Of a DNA stretch of 51,685 nucleotides, positions 25,297 to 32,903 are shown piece by piece. The stretch spans positions 1 through 51,685 of the forward strand of contig JAHCIP010000006.1 of NCBI GenBank assembly GCA_026129165.1, in the 5' to 3' direction. Origin of the DNA: Anaerolineae bacterium. GTDB taxonomy: Bacteria; Chloroflexota; Anaerolineae; Epilineales; JAHCIE01. The position numbers were made by a program, and so were the translations under genes. The notes beneath the pieces are model-generated. The model searched no databases. It saw only the letters and a list, made by a program, of their open reading frames with translations, and was not told the origin of the DNA. Each line of letters opens with the position of its first letter. Within the stretch, counting starts at the first letter, position 1.

Positions 25297-26209
25297 TGTG
25301 ACAGGTGGCGAAGCCAGCGATCTTTCGACCGTCATGCTGAGCGAAGCGAAGCATCTGCTCTGCCCAGTCTCTCGGAGCAGACTCTTCGCTTCGCTCAGAG
25401 TGACAGTCGGAGGCAGTTTCATCTCAGCGAAGCATCGGTTCTGCCAGCCTCTCCAGAGCAGTCTCCTCACGCTGTTCGGAGTGAGAGAGGGGGAGTCGGA
25501 GCTTTCAGAACCCGGCATCGCCCGCCTGGACTCACCCTTGCTCCCCCAGGCAGTTCACGTCTGGCGCATCGCCCTGGCCGCCGACGACGAGACCGCCGCC
25601 AACCTGGCCGCTTGCCTCGACCAGACCGAGCAGAGCCGCGCCGCTATGTTTCATTTCGCGCGTGATCGCCGCCGCTTTGTCGTCAGCCACGCCGCGACAC
25701 GCCACATCCTGGCGAGCTATCTCGATGTCCAGGCCGCTGATCTCCGCTTCACGCACGCCCCAGGCGGCAAGCCACGTCTGGCGCCGCCGTTCGACTCGTC
25801 CCACCTGCACTTTAACCTGAGCCATGCCCACGAACTGGTCCTGCTCGCCATAGCCCAGGGTCGGCCAGTTGGGGTGGACATTGAATACATTCGCCCCTTG
25901 CCCGACGCGCTCAGCCTAGCCGAGGCATTTTTTGCCCCGGCCGAGACGGCGCGCTTGCGTCCTTTTCTCGTCACGTCGTCAGGTCAGCGGCTGTTTTTCA
26001 CCTGCTGGACGCGCAAAGAGGCCTTTATCAAGGCCACGGGGGACGGCCTGTCGCGCCCACTCGACTCATTTGTTGTGACCTTCTTGCCCCAAGACCCGCC
26101 CGCCGTCTTCCAGGCGCAGGATGCCCAGTCCCCTATCGAGGGTTGGACCCTGATCCCCCTGGAGCCTGGCCCTGATTATGTCGCCGCCCTGGTCGTAGCG
26201 GCGCCCTGA
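25289..26209 (+). CDS. Sfp-type 4'-phosphopantetheinyl transferase with repeat-derived N-terminus
   Basis: 306 residues from the ATG at 25289, which overlaps the NRPS stop by 8 bp. The conserved domain begins only around residue 78 (VHVWRIAL) and contains FNLSHAHELVLLAI, VGVDIEYIRP with the Mg-binding Asp and Glu, and CWTRKEAFIKATGDGL. It transfers phosphopantetheine from CoA to the Ser of the locus's carrier domains, in the cytoplasm. Residues 10-70 or so are encoded by a palindromic repeat and its degenerate second copy, which is why the protein is longer than the usual 225-250 residues. A GTG at 25481 would give 242 residues but lacks a ribosome-binding site. Confidence 0.88.
   Translation: MPSVTGGEASDLSTVMLSEAKHLLCPVSRSRLFASLRVTVGGSFISAKHRFCQPLQSSLLTLFGVREGESELSEPGIARLDSPLLPQAVHVWRIALAADDETAANLAACLDQTEQSRAAMFHFARDRRRFVVSHAATRHILASYLDVQAADLRFTHAPGGKPRLAPPFDSSHLHFNLSHAHELVLLAIAQGRPVGVDIEYIRPLPDALSLAEAFFAPAETARLRPFLVTSSGQRLFFTCWTRKEAFIKATGDGLSRPLDSFVVTFLPQDPPAVFQAQDAQSPIEGWTLIPLEPGPDYVAALVVAAP
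25331..25404 (+). repeat. palindromic element, copy 1, inside the PPTase ORF
   Basis: Arms of about 29 nt (25331-25360 and 25375-25404), each containing the core CTGAGCGAAGCGAAG or its complement. Read in frame it encodes VMLSEAKHLL...FASLRVTV. The second copy is at 48831-48909 in a cytochrome gene, in the same phase. Confidence 0.85.
25421..25494 (+). repeat. degenerate second copy of the palindromic element
   Basis: The stretch keeps TCAGCGAAGCAT on one side and a decayed complement ending in CGGAGTGAGAG on the other. It continues the open frame (SAKHRFCQPLQSSLLTLFGV), which resembles the translation of the intact element next to it. Confidence 0.55.
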
Positions 26210-26661
26210 CGGGAGACGCTCTTGTTTCAGTTAAGACGGCCCACAGCCGAGCAAATCAACGCCTTCCTCAGCCGCCAGAGCCGGTTGGCGTTCTCCTATC
26301 CGGACATTGAAGCCACCCGCACTGGCCCGCCGCCTGGCTATGTCGTTGACCACAATCGCCTGCTGTTGGGGCGCGGTCAGGCCGTCTTTGAGGTCGCAGC
26401 GACCGCGCTGCAGCGGTGGGAACAGTTCCAATTGGGCTGGGTAAGTGTGTGCTGGCCCACCGCGCCCATTGAGCCGGGCGTGACTGTGGGGGTTCTGGCG
26501 CGGCTCGCGGGTCTCTATACACTGAGCGCCTGCCGCATCCTCTACGTGATTGACGAGGCTGGCCCGCTGCGCAAGTTTGGCTTTGCCTATTGTCAATGGC
26601 GGGATAGAAATCCCCAAAAACGGCGGACTGAAATTCCCCAGAGCATGTGTTCGGGTCAGGG

Positions 26662-27447
26662 TCAGCCCTCCTTCGGCGGTTCGTTAAGTTCATGAAAGAC
26701 ACCGGCCTTGCGCTTCTCGCGCAAGCGATAGCTCTGGCCGCGAATGTTGACCGTCGTGGAGACGTGCAACAGGCGATCCAGGATGGCAGCGGCCAGCACC
26801 TGGTCGGCGAAGATGTCACCCCACTCGCCGTAGCTTTTGTTGCTGGTCAGAATGATACTGCCCTTGAGGTAGCGCCGACTGACCAACTGAAACAGAAACT
26901 GGGCCGCCAGCCGATCCAGTGGAAAGTAGCCCATCTCGTCGAGGATCAGGAGCTTGGGCTTACACAACGCGGCCAGGCGATGGGTCAGTCGATCCTCCTT
27001 GGCATCTCGGTGGAGCATATCGAGCAGGTCGCCGACCGTCAGGAAGTAGACACTGATGGACTGGGCAATGGCCGCCACGCCGAGCGCGATGGCGAGATGG
27101 GTCTTGCCGACGCCGGGCGGCCCCAACAACAAGACATTCTCGCCATGCGCCACGAAGCGCAGCGTGGCTAACTCACGGATTTGCCGCTCCTGGATCGAGG
27201 GTTGAAACGTGAAGTCGAACTCATCGAGCGTCTTGAGGAAGGGCAAGTGAGCCAGTTTGGTTTTCATCGCCACATCGCGCTCATGGCGGGCGCTGACTTC
27301 GGCTTCCAGCACCCGATCCAGGAAGTCGAGATAGGTCCAGTTGTGTTTGGCGGCATCTTCGGCCAAGCGGTCGAGGCAGTCAGGAATACGCGCCAACTTG
27401 AGGCGCCCCAGCGATGCCTGCACCCGCTGGTAGAGCAGATCGGTCAT
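26662..27447 (-). CDS. istB: IS21 helper ATPase IstB
   Basis: 261 residues from the ATG at 27447, with GGAGGG upstream. It is an AAA+ ATPase with Walker A GPPGVGKTH, Walker B LLILDEMGYF and the sensor stretch IILTSNKSY. It assists the transposase by choosing the target and assembling the synaptic complex. The start overlaps the istA stop by 4 bp (ATGA), the usual coupling in IS21 elements. The N-terminal family signature RLKLARIPDCLDRLAEDA is intact. Confidence 0.95.
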   Translation of the reverse strand: MTDLLYQRVQASLGRLKLARIPDCLDRLAEDAAKHNWTYLDFLDRVLEAEVSARHERDVAMKTKLAHLPFLKTLDEFDFTFQPSIQERQIRELATLRFVAHGENVLLLGPPGVGKTHLAIALGVAAIAQSISVYFLTVGDLLDMLHRDAKEDRLTHRLAALCKPKLLILDEMGYFPLDRLAAQFLFQLVSRRYLKGSIILTSNKSYGEWGDIFADQVLAAAILDRLLHVSTTVNIRGQSYRLREKRKAGVFHELNEPPKEG

Positions 27448-28706
27448 GCGCCCTCCGCCAGGAGTTGGTCGTAGACGCTCAGGGGCCGCTGTTCCACCGT
27501 GGGGGCGGCCAGCAGATGTCCTAGGCTTGGGGGATCGACCCTCACTTGGGTCGCGCCAGCGCGATGCGCGGGCGATGTCGTCGTGGACAGCGACTGGCTG
27601 TGGGCCGCGACCACGACCCGCTGCTGGCTGCCCCACGCTAGAGTGTGGCGTGCAATCTCTTCACCCTGAGGCGACACAATCACGACCTCGTCCTGCTCGG
27701 TCTGTTTGAGGGTGAGCGTCTGGCACGCAAAGGTCACGGGGACCGAGTAGTAGTTACCGCCGTAGCTGACTAAGCCCTCCCGACTACTGCGCCGTGCCGT
27801 GATGAGGCTGGTGTCGTAGGGAGCCTTGCCGACCAGGCTCTGCAAGCCTTCGTTCGGCAGGCGGGCGAACGGCGCTTCGTGGGTGGTGCCATGCCGCCGC
27901 CCATTGGCGACCGTGTCGAGCCAGTGGCGGGCCTGAGTATTGAGGTCGGCCAGGTCACGGTAGGTCAGCCCCAGCCAGAAGTTGCCCCGCACGTACTTGA
28001 CGCCGTTCTCGACCTTGCCCTTGGTCTGCGCACGGTAGGGCTGACAGGCGTGCGGCGTGAAGCCGTAATAGTCGGCCAAGTCCAGGTAACGCGGGTGGAA
28101 GCGTACCGTGCCGTCGGCCTCGCGGCCCAGCACGGCCGTCTTGAGATTGTCATGCAGCATCTGCCGTGGCACGCCGCCAAAGTAGTCAAAGGCGTGGACG
28201 TGGCAGCGCAGGAAGAGCGCCATGTCCACCGAGACGGTAAACTCAAGGTACATCGTGCGTGACCAGCCCAAGGTCATGACGAAAGCATACAGTCGGTGTT
28301 GCCGCCCTTGATGCTGGATGAACCCGAAGTGGCCCCAGTCCACCTGCGCCTGCTGCCCTGGCTCCGTTTCAAAGCGCACTGTGGCCTGGGGTGAGCGGGG
28401 CGGTCGCCAGCCTTGCACGAACAGCCGCACCTGGCGTTCTTTGCCCGTGTAGCCTTGCCGCACGATCTCGTCGTAGAGCTTGCGGGCATTGAGCACCCCG
28501 GCGGCGATACGCTGCCGCAGATACGCTACATACGGATCCAGCTTGCGCGCCTTCCTGACCCGTGGTGTGGGTTCAGCCACCAGCGGTGCCTGGATGACAC
28601 TGCGCACTGTTTTGCGGTCATGGCCGGTGCGCCGCGCAATATCACTGATGGAGACACCTTGACGGTGCAAATCCTTGATCATGAAGCGATCCTCCACCGC
28701 GAGCAT
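27444..28706 (-). CDS. istA: IS21 transposase IstA
   Basis: 420 residues from the ATG at 28706, chosen because AGGAGG lies 9 nt upstream; an ATG at 28745 lacks such a site. The N-terminal helix-turn-helix (ISDIARRTGHDRKTVRSVI) precedes a DDE integrase-like core with QVDWGHFG, the second Asp in LHDNLKTAV and the Glu in KGKVENGVKYV. The C-terminal part carries YSVPVTFACQTL. It cuts and joins the IS ends. No frameshift or internal stop was seen. Confidence 0.95.
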   Translation of the reverse strand: MLAVEDRFMIKDLHRQGVSISDIARRTGHDRKTVRSVIQAPLVAEPTPRVRKARKLDPYVAYLRQRIAAGVLNARKLYDEIVRQGYTGKERQVRLFVQGWRPPRSPQATVRFETEPGQQAQVDWGHFGFIQHQGRQHRLYAFVMTLGWSRTMYLEFTVSVDMALFLRCHVHAFDYFGGVPRQMLHDNLKTAVLGREADGTVRFHPRYLDLADYYGFTPHACQPYRAQTKGKVENGVKYVRGNFWLGLTYRDLADLNTQARHWLDTVANGRRHGTTHEAPFARLPNEGLQSLVGKAPYDTSLITARRSSREGLVSYGGNYYSVPVTFACQTLTLKQTEQDEVVIVSPQGEEIARHTLAWGSQQRVVVAAHSQSLSTTTSPAHRAGATQVRVDPPSLGHLLAAPTVEQRPLSVYDQLLAEGA

Positions 28707-29052
28707 AGGCGGTACCCTCCTGAGCACGTAGGATGACCACTCCATTGTGCGCCAGGGTGTGCCACCAGGCTAGGGTGGGGAATTTTATCCCGCCACTTTT
28801 GAGGATTCTACCACCGCCACTAACACTATGGCACGTTGCCGGGGCATGTGGCGCGCGGCGAAGAGCGTTTCGTGGTGGAGTGGCAGGCCGAGACAGACCG
28901 GGTCTACTATGACATCCTCGCCTTCTCGCGTCCGCGCTCCCTCCTCTTCAAGCTCGGCTCGCCCGTGACGCGCCTGGTTCAGAAGCGCTTTGCCAGCGAC
29001 TCGAAGCAGGCCATGCGGCGGGCCGTCACCGCTTTACAGGTCTAAACAACGA

Positions 29053-29080
29053 GGCGGAGGATAGTAAGCTATCCTCCGCC
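29053..29080 (+). terminator. hairpin after the NRPS operon
   Basis: A perfect 12-bp stem (GGCGGAGGATAG and complement) with loop TAAG begins 7 nt after the DUF1990 stop. No run of T follows, so it may be a weak terminator or an mRNA 3'-protecting hairpin. Confidence 0.6.
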
Positions 29081-29123
29081 CGTCACTCTCTACTCCCTTA
29101 TCCCTATGCCCTATCCTTGGTAG

Positions 29124-29166
29124 GGGCCGACCTGTGTCGGCCCTGGGCGAACACGCAGGCTCGCCC
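29124..29166. repeat. paired GC-rich hairpins in the convergent spacer
   Basis: GGGCCGAC-CTGT-GTCGGCCC (29124-29143) is followed by GGGCGA...TCGCCC (29145-29166). They lie between the converging DUF1990 and glycosyltransferase genes and look like an intergenic repeat family. Nothing else is seen in 29046-29196. Confidence 0.5.
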
Positions 29167-29196
29167 TTACTACCGCATAGGTTATCTGTATTGGCG

Positions 29197-30663
29197 CTAA
29201 GCAAGCCACTCCGCCTGGCGCGGCTCGCGCGCCTTCTGTTGTTCCCATGACTGATAGAAGCTCAGCCAGACAAAGTAGCCATAGCCCATGGCATAGATGA
29301 CAAGCCAGGGCGTCAGCCCCCACAACTCGCGCTGGACCGACAAGGCCACCATCCAGATCGCATACAGCATCGCGGCGATTTCGAACCAGAGCAGCGGTTC
29401 GCGGGGCAAGGCGTACTGGTTCTGGCCCCAGTTTTCGCCGGTCTGCTGAATATTAAACTTGGGCGTGCGCTCGAAACCGCTCTTGATGCCGACCAGCGCT
29501 TCTAGAATCGCTTTGGTACTGTTGAGGGCCATCCCGGTCCCCACGAGAATCAGTGTCACGAGCAAAGCCAGCTTGTAGGACGCTGGCTCATTCACCGCCG
29601 CCCGTGAAGCCCAGTAGAGCAGCCACGGGCCAAAGGCGGCGATGACAATCCAGGGCGGCAGATGCAGGGGCAGCGGGCGCGAGTTGACGGGCACCATCGT
29701 CGCCAGGACGATGAGCATCAAGGGGTGGACCACATAGCCGGTCAGGTGGAAGGTACCAAACAGCTTCTTATACCAGGGCAGTGGCGACTGCCACAGTGTT
29801 CCCAAGAGCTTCCGCGCCGTTTGAATGCTGCCCTTGGCCCAGCGAAACTGCTGACGCTTGTAGGCGTTCAACTGCACGGGAATCTCCGAGGGGACCCGTA
29901 AGTCGTTGAGGAAGTGGAACCGCCAGCCCGCCAGTTGAGCACGATAACTGAGGTCCAGGTCCTCAGTGAGTGTCTCCGCCTGCCAGCCGCCGGCCTCGTC
30001 AATACATTGCCGTCGCCACAAGCCCGCCGCCCCGTTGAAGTTCATCAGCAGGCCATAACGGCTGCGGACTTCCTGCTCGACGCCAAAGTGGATGTCAATG
30101 GCGGCAGCCTGAGCGCGGGTCAACCAGGAGTAGTTCGGGTTCACATGCCCCCAGCGAGCCTGAACACATCCCACTTTCGGGTCAGTGAAGCCTGGCAGCG
30201 TCCGCTTGAGGAAGTCACGGGGCGGCAGAAAGTCGGCGTCAAAGACGGCCAGAAACTCGCCCCACGCCGTCGCCAGCCCGTGCTGCAACGCCCCCGCTTT
30301 GTAACCCACCCTGCTGAGCCGCGTAACGTGCTCGATGTCCACGCCCTCCGCCCGCCACGCTTCCACCGCCCGGCGGGCAATCTCACGCGTGCTATCGGTC
30401 GAGTCATCTAGCACCTGAATCTGGAGCTTATCACGAGGATAATCGAGCGCGACACAGGCGGCCAACAGGCGCTCAACCACATATTGCTCGTTGTAGATCG
30501 GCAACTGGATTGTGACGGTAGGCCAGTCGGCCTCTGAGGAAGGGAAAGCCGTCGCATGACGGCGATTTTGCCAGTAGTACATGACTGTCAGGGTCAAACT
30601 ATGGAACCCATAAATAGCGATGAGTCCACAACTGACCAGATAGAGAAGGTTCAGAATAGCCAT
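29197..30663 (-). CDS. membrane family-2 processive glycosyltransferase (cellulose/mannan synthase-like)
   Basis: 488 residues. There is an N-terminal membrane helix, a cytoplasmic GT2 domain, and three to four C-terminal membrane segments. Catalytic motifs are in order: VTIQLPIYNE, QVLDDSTDST (first Asp), VFDADFLPP (DxD), LTEDLDLSYRA (TED) and QQFRWAKGS (the QxxRW acceptor motif). The family links sugars from UDP- or GDP-sugars into beta-glycans and threads the chain through the membrane. The layout resembles CslA-like glucomannan synthases more than BcsA, because no PilZ domain is present. It is a single gene, converging on the NRPS operon; the product polysaccharide is unknown. Confidence 0.9.
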   Translation of the reverse strand: MAILNLLYLVSCGLIAIYGFHSLTLTVMYYWQNRRHATAFPSSEADWPTVTIQLPIYNEQYVVERLLAACVALDYPRDKLQIQVLDDSTDSTREIARRAVEAWRAEGVDIEHVTRLSRVGYKAGALQHGLATAWGEFLAVFDADFLPPRDFLKRTLPGFTDPKVGCVQARWGHVNPNYSWLTRAQAAAIDIHFGVEQEVRSRYGLLMNFNGAAGLWRRQCIDEAGGWQAETLTEDLDLSYRAQLAGWRFHFLNDLRVPSEIPVQLNAYKRQQFRWAKGSIQTARKLLGTLWQSPLPWYKKLFGTFHLTGYVVHPLMLIVLATMVPVNSRPLPLHLPPWIVIAAFGPWLLYWASRAAVNEPASYKLALLVTLILVGTGMALNSTKAILEALVGIKSGFERTPKFNIQQTGENWGQNQYALPREPLLWFEIAAMLYAIWMVALSVQRELWGLTPWLVIYAMGYGYFVWLSFYQSWEQQKAREPRQAEWLA

Positions 30664-30748
30664 AGGCTCCTACAGTGCGTCGCCATAGAACTCCCAACGC
30701 GGGACGCGAGAGGATGAGATGCACAAGGTCATACGCGATACAGGTCGT

Positions 30749-30794
30749 GACAAGCAGTGGGACGGCGCGAGGCCGTCCCGCGTCTTGGCTTGTC
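30749..30794. repeat. two-part inverted repeat in the spacer
   Basis: Outer arms GACAAGC/GCTTGTC enclose a perfect inner stem GGGACGGC/GCCGTCCC. It lies in the 244-bp gap between the glycosyltransferase and cytochrome genes, where no gene is seen. It resembles a small palindromic repeat unit. Confidence 0.5.
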
Positions 30795-30907
30795 GCTCCC
30801 AATGAATACCGCGCTCTAAGCATGGAGCATGCCGCGCCGGAGCTGCGACAGAATCTTATTATCCGCAGGACCCTGGCCTACGTCAACTTTTGACGGCCAT
30901 GCCCTAC

Positions 30908-31510
30908 CTAACGTAGGTTAGGCGGGCCACCCATTACACGATGACAGTCGTTGCAGCGGGGAAATACCGTCGCGCGGCGGATGTACTTCTCGCGCGGGTC
31001 TACCTGGTCCATATGACTGATATGACAGACAACACAAGGGAGCAGGGGGGCGCCCGGAGCATCCAGCTTATTGTGGAAGTGGTTCTCGAAACCAGGCAAA
31101 GCGACCGCCTCCACGTGGCAGTGGGCGCAGTTGACATCGGGCAGGGGACGATGAGTCGTGGCGGGCTGCTCATAACGGCCGGCGAGAAAGGCCAGCGTAT
31201 CGCCCACGCCCAACTGATACAGCGTCGTGAGGCGGGCGACCGGGCCGACACCGCCGTGACAGTCAATGCACTTGAAGGCGACGGCTGAGGCCATGGGCGT
31301 GCCTTCCAGCCGGTGGTGGAAAGCAGCGAGGGTGGGGGAGCGCGGGCCGCTCGTGTCACGCGACTGGCGGACGTAGGTCGTCTCCGGCTCTGTGTGGCAG
31401 GCCGCACAGAACTCGTCGCGCTGCTCCAACGCCAGGCCCGCGCCCGTGCCACCGATAATGACGGCGATGAGAAGAATGGCGAGGCCGACCAGCCAGCGGG
31501 TGAGGGGCAT
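30908..31510 (-). CDS. pentaheme c-type cytochrome, NapC/NirT-like, membrane-anchored
   Basis: 200 residues. One N-terminal membrane helix (WLVGLAILLIAVIIGG) is followed by five CxxCH heme-binding motifs: CAACH, CIDCH, CAHCH, CVVCH and CNDCH. The size and single anchor match NapC/NirT-type quinol-oxidising or electron-distributing cytochromes facing outside the cytoplasmic membrane, although classical NapC is tetraheme. It starts 9 nt downstream of the molybdopterin oxidoreductase, so it is very likely that enzyme's electron partner. Confidence 0.9.
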   Translation of the reverse strand: MPLTRWLVGLAILLIAVIIGGTGAGLALEQRDEFCAACHTEPETTYVRQSRDTSGPRSPTLAAFHHRLEGTPMASAVAFKCIDCHGGVGPVARLTTLYQLGVGDTLAFLAGRYEQPATTHRPLPDVNCAHCHVEAVALPGFENHFHNKLDAPGAPLLPCVVCHISHMDQVDPREKYIRRATVFPRCNDCHRVMGGPPNLR

Positions 31511-31519
31511 GGGAGAGGC

Positions 31520-32662
31520 TTAGGAGGAGGCGGGGACGATATAGGCCGTGATGCGGTGCATCTCGTTGGTCCCATCGGGGAAGGCCGGACCCAGCAGGCT
31601 GAAGCTGGCGCCAGGCTTTTTCTGGGTCTTGCCGTCGCGGTCGCTGACGCGGGCCAGGAGCGGATAGCGGGCGGGCTTCTCCGGCGCCCAGCGGGCTTCC
31701 CAGAACGTCCAGACGAGGTTGGACGGGCCGCGCACCAGGCGCGCTGGCGTCCAAGTCGCGCCATCGTCGAAGCTGACTTCGATGCTCTCTATGCCAGCCT
31801 CGCCCGCCATACCGATACCGCGCACGACCAGTTCACCCTGGGGCGTTGCGTCATAATCCACCGGGTAGTCAATCCGCGAATTAGGTCGAATGATCGCCTC
31901 ATTGGACCAGCCCTGTTGCTCGTAGTAGCCCAGGTGAGGGCCGCGTACGGCTTCCAGGCGTGTCAACCACTTGGGCTGCTTCTGCCCGTAGCGGCCGGGA
32001 ATGCTGATGCGGAGCGGGTAACCGTGATCTTTGGGCAACTCGGTTCCGTTCATGGCGTAGACTAGCAGTATGTCGTCGCGCAGCAGGAGGTCTTTCGGGA
32101 CGGCGGTGTGGTAGTCATCGGCCGCATACATCACAATTTCATCGGCGGCCGACTGAAGGCCCGCCCGTTCGAGCAGCGGCTTCAGTCGCGTCCCCTGCCA
32201 GACGATATTGCCGATGAGATCGCCGCCGGCCGGGTTACCGATACACTCCAGCGTGCGCATCTCCTCCATCGCTGGCAGCGCCCGAATCTCATCCAAGCTC
32301 AGACTGAACGGGCGCTCGACCAGTCCCCCCACCTCCAGCCGCCAGCTGCCCGCATCCGTCGCCGGCACGAACCCACCGCTTTTGGTCTGCACATACAGTT
32401 CCGCCGTCGGCGTCACAAAGGGACGCAACCGCCCCCCCGGCTCCTTTGTCGCCACCGCCGTAGCCTCGGCGTTGACGGTGGGAGGTGCCGCCGCCCGCAG
32501 CGGCGGAACGGTGGGGGTGGGCAGGGGCGCAGTGGGTGGAGGCGCGACCTGGGCCGCTGGGGGAGCCGTCGGTGTACACCCTACAGCCCAGCCCAGCAGG
32601 CCAAGGCCAGCCAGACGTAACACCTGGCGGCGAGTCAATCGCGAGAGGTCGTTGGAAGTCAT
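31520..32662 (-). CDS. Tat-exported molybdopterin oxidoreductase, sulfite oxidase family
   Basis: 380 residues from the ATG at 32662. The N-terminus carries a twin-arginine signal (TRRQVLRLAG) and a possible lipobox ending in GC near residue 29, followed by a Pro/Ala-rich linker. The Oxidored_molyb domain has the molybdenum-ligand Cys in LECIGN, GYPLRISIPGRYG and PKWLTRLEAV. A C-terminal dimerisation-like Ig domain contains VSFDDGATWTPA. Family members oxidise sulfite or reduce small S/N-oxides outside the cytoplasm. The downstream pentaheme cytochrome fits a dehydrogenase. The true substrate is unproven. The mRNA appears leaderless: the promoter's -10 box ends 6 nt before the ATG. Confidence 0.9.
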   Translation of the reverse strand: MTSNDLSRLTRRQVLRLAGLGLLGWAVGCTPTAPPAAQVAPPPTAPLPTPTVPPLRAAAPPTVNAEATAVATKEPGGRLRPFVTPTAELYVQTKSGGFVPATDAGSWRLEVGGLVERPFSLSLDEIRALPAMEEMRTLECIGNPAGGDLIGNIVWQGTRLKPLLERAGLQSAADEIVMYAADDYHTAVPKDLLLRDDILLVYAMNGTELPKDHGYPLRISIPGRYGQKQPKWLTRLEAVRGPHLGYYEQQGWSNEAIIRPNSRIDYPVDYDATPQGELVVRGIGMAGEAGIESIEVSFDDGATWTPARLVRGPSNLVWTFWEARWAPEKPARYPLLARVSDRDGKTQKKPGASFSLLGPAFPDGTNEMHRITAYIVPASS

Positions 32663-32668
32663 GGCTAG

Positions 32669-32697
32669 ATTATAGAGGAAGGCGCGGCCAGCGTCAA
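32669..32697 (-). promoter_or_regulatory. sigma-70-type promoter of the oxidoreductase-cytochrome pair, leaderless
   Basis: On the minus strand TTGACG, a 17-bp spacer and TATAAT. The predicted start of transcription falls at about 32662, the A of the ATG, so a leaderless message is expected. No ribosome-binding site is seen. Confidence 0.8.
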
Positions 32698-32762
32698 CGG
32701 CTAATCCTAACGGTTCGCTTAACAAACGCTGAATCGGGTCTGGTTGTCGTTGTTGCTCGCTG

Positions 32763-32791
32763 TTGACACGTCCTCTGACGTGGGGTATAAT
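32763..32791 (+). promoter_or_regulatory. perfect consensus sigma-70 promoter for the SH3b gene
   Basis: TTGACA, 17 bp, TATAAT, both hexamers matching consensus. It lies 112 bp upstream of the SH3b-protein ATG and gives a 5' leader of roughly 105 nt. Confidence 0.85.
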
Positions 32792-32903
32792 TGCTGGTAA
32801 AGCTAATTGTCTCCTTAGGATACCAGGGGTAGGTGCGCACGTCTCTCGTAGGGCGAACTCTGGGTGGGTCCTACCTATCTGCCTGCTGGGTGGAGAGTGC
32901 AAG

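Larger units (their letters stand above)
26591..28825 (-). mobile_element. IS21-family insertion sequence, apparently complete
   Basis: 2,235 bp. The ends are imperfect inverted repeats starting TGTCAATGGCGGGAT (left) and TGTTAGTGGCGG (right, complement), with related internal repeats just inside each end (GGCGG and AAATTCCCC-like words). It is flanked by the direct repeat CTAT (26587-26590 and 28826-28829). It carries istA and istB on the minus strand. The clean ends, the short target duplication and the intact ORFs argue for a recent insertion. Confidence 0.92.
26222..29045 (+). pseudogene. DUF1990 (UPF0548)-like gene interrupted by an IS21-family element
   Basis: The 5' part (26222-26590) starts at a TTG with GGGAGA upstream, 12 nt after the PPTase stop, and gives 123 residues ending in FGFAY. 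The 3' part (28830-29045) continues GTLPGHVARGEERF and ends in a helical tail with RFASDSKQAMRRAV. Removing 26591-28825 plus one copy of the 4-bp duplication CTAT restores an uninterrupted 194-residue ORF of DUF1990 type. The function of this family is unknown. As last gene of the NRPS operon it may once have served the pathway or been a passenger. In the present state the product is truncated. Confidence 0.85.

Noticed and set aside
27444..27636. Upstream extension of the istB frame
   Set aside because: It runs into istA in another frame; the coupled ATGA start at 27447 with GGAGGG is the normal IS21 arrangement.
31313..32065. Plus-strand ORF of 250 codons opposite the molybdoenzyme and cytochrome
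   Set aside because: It is a shadow of two convincing minus-strand genes with catalytic motifs.
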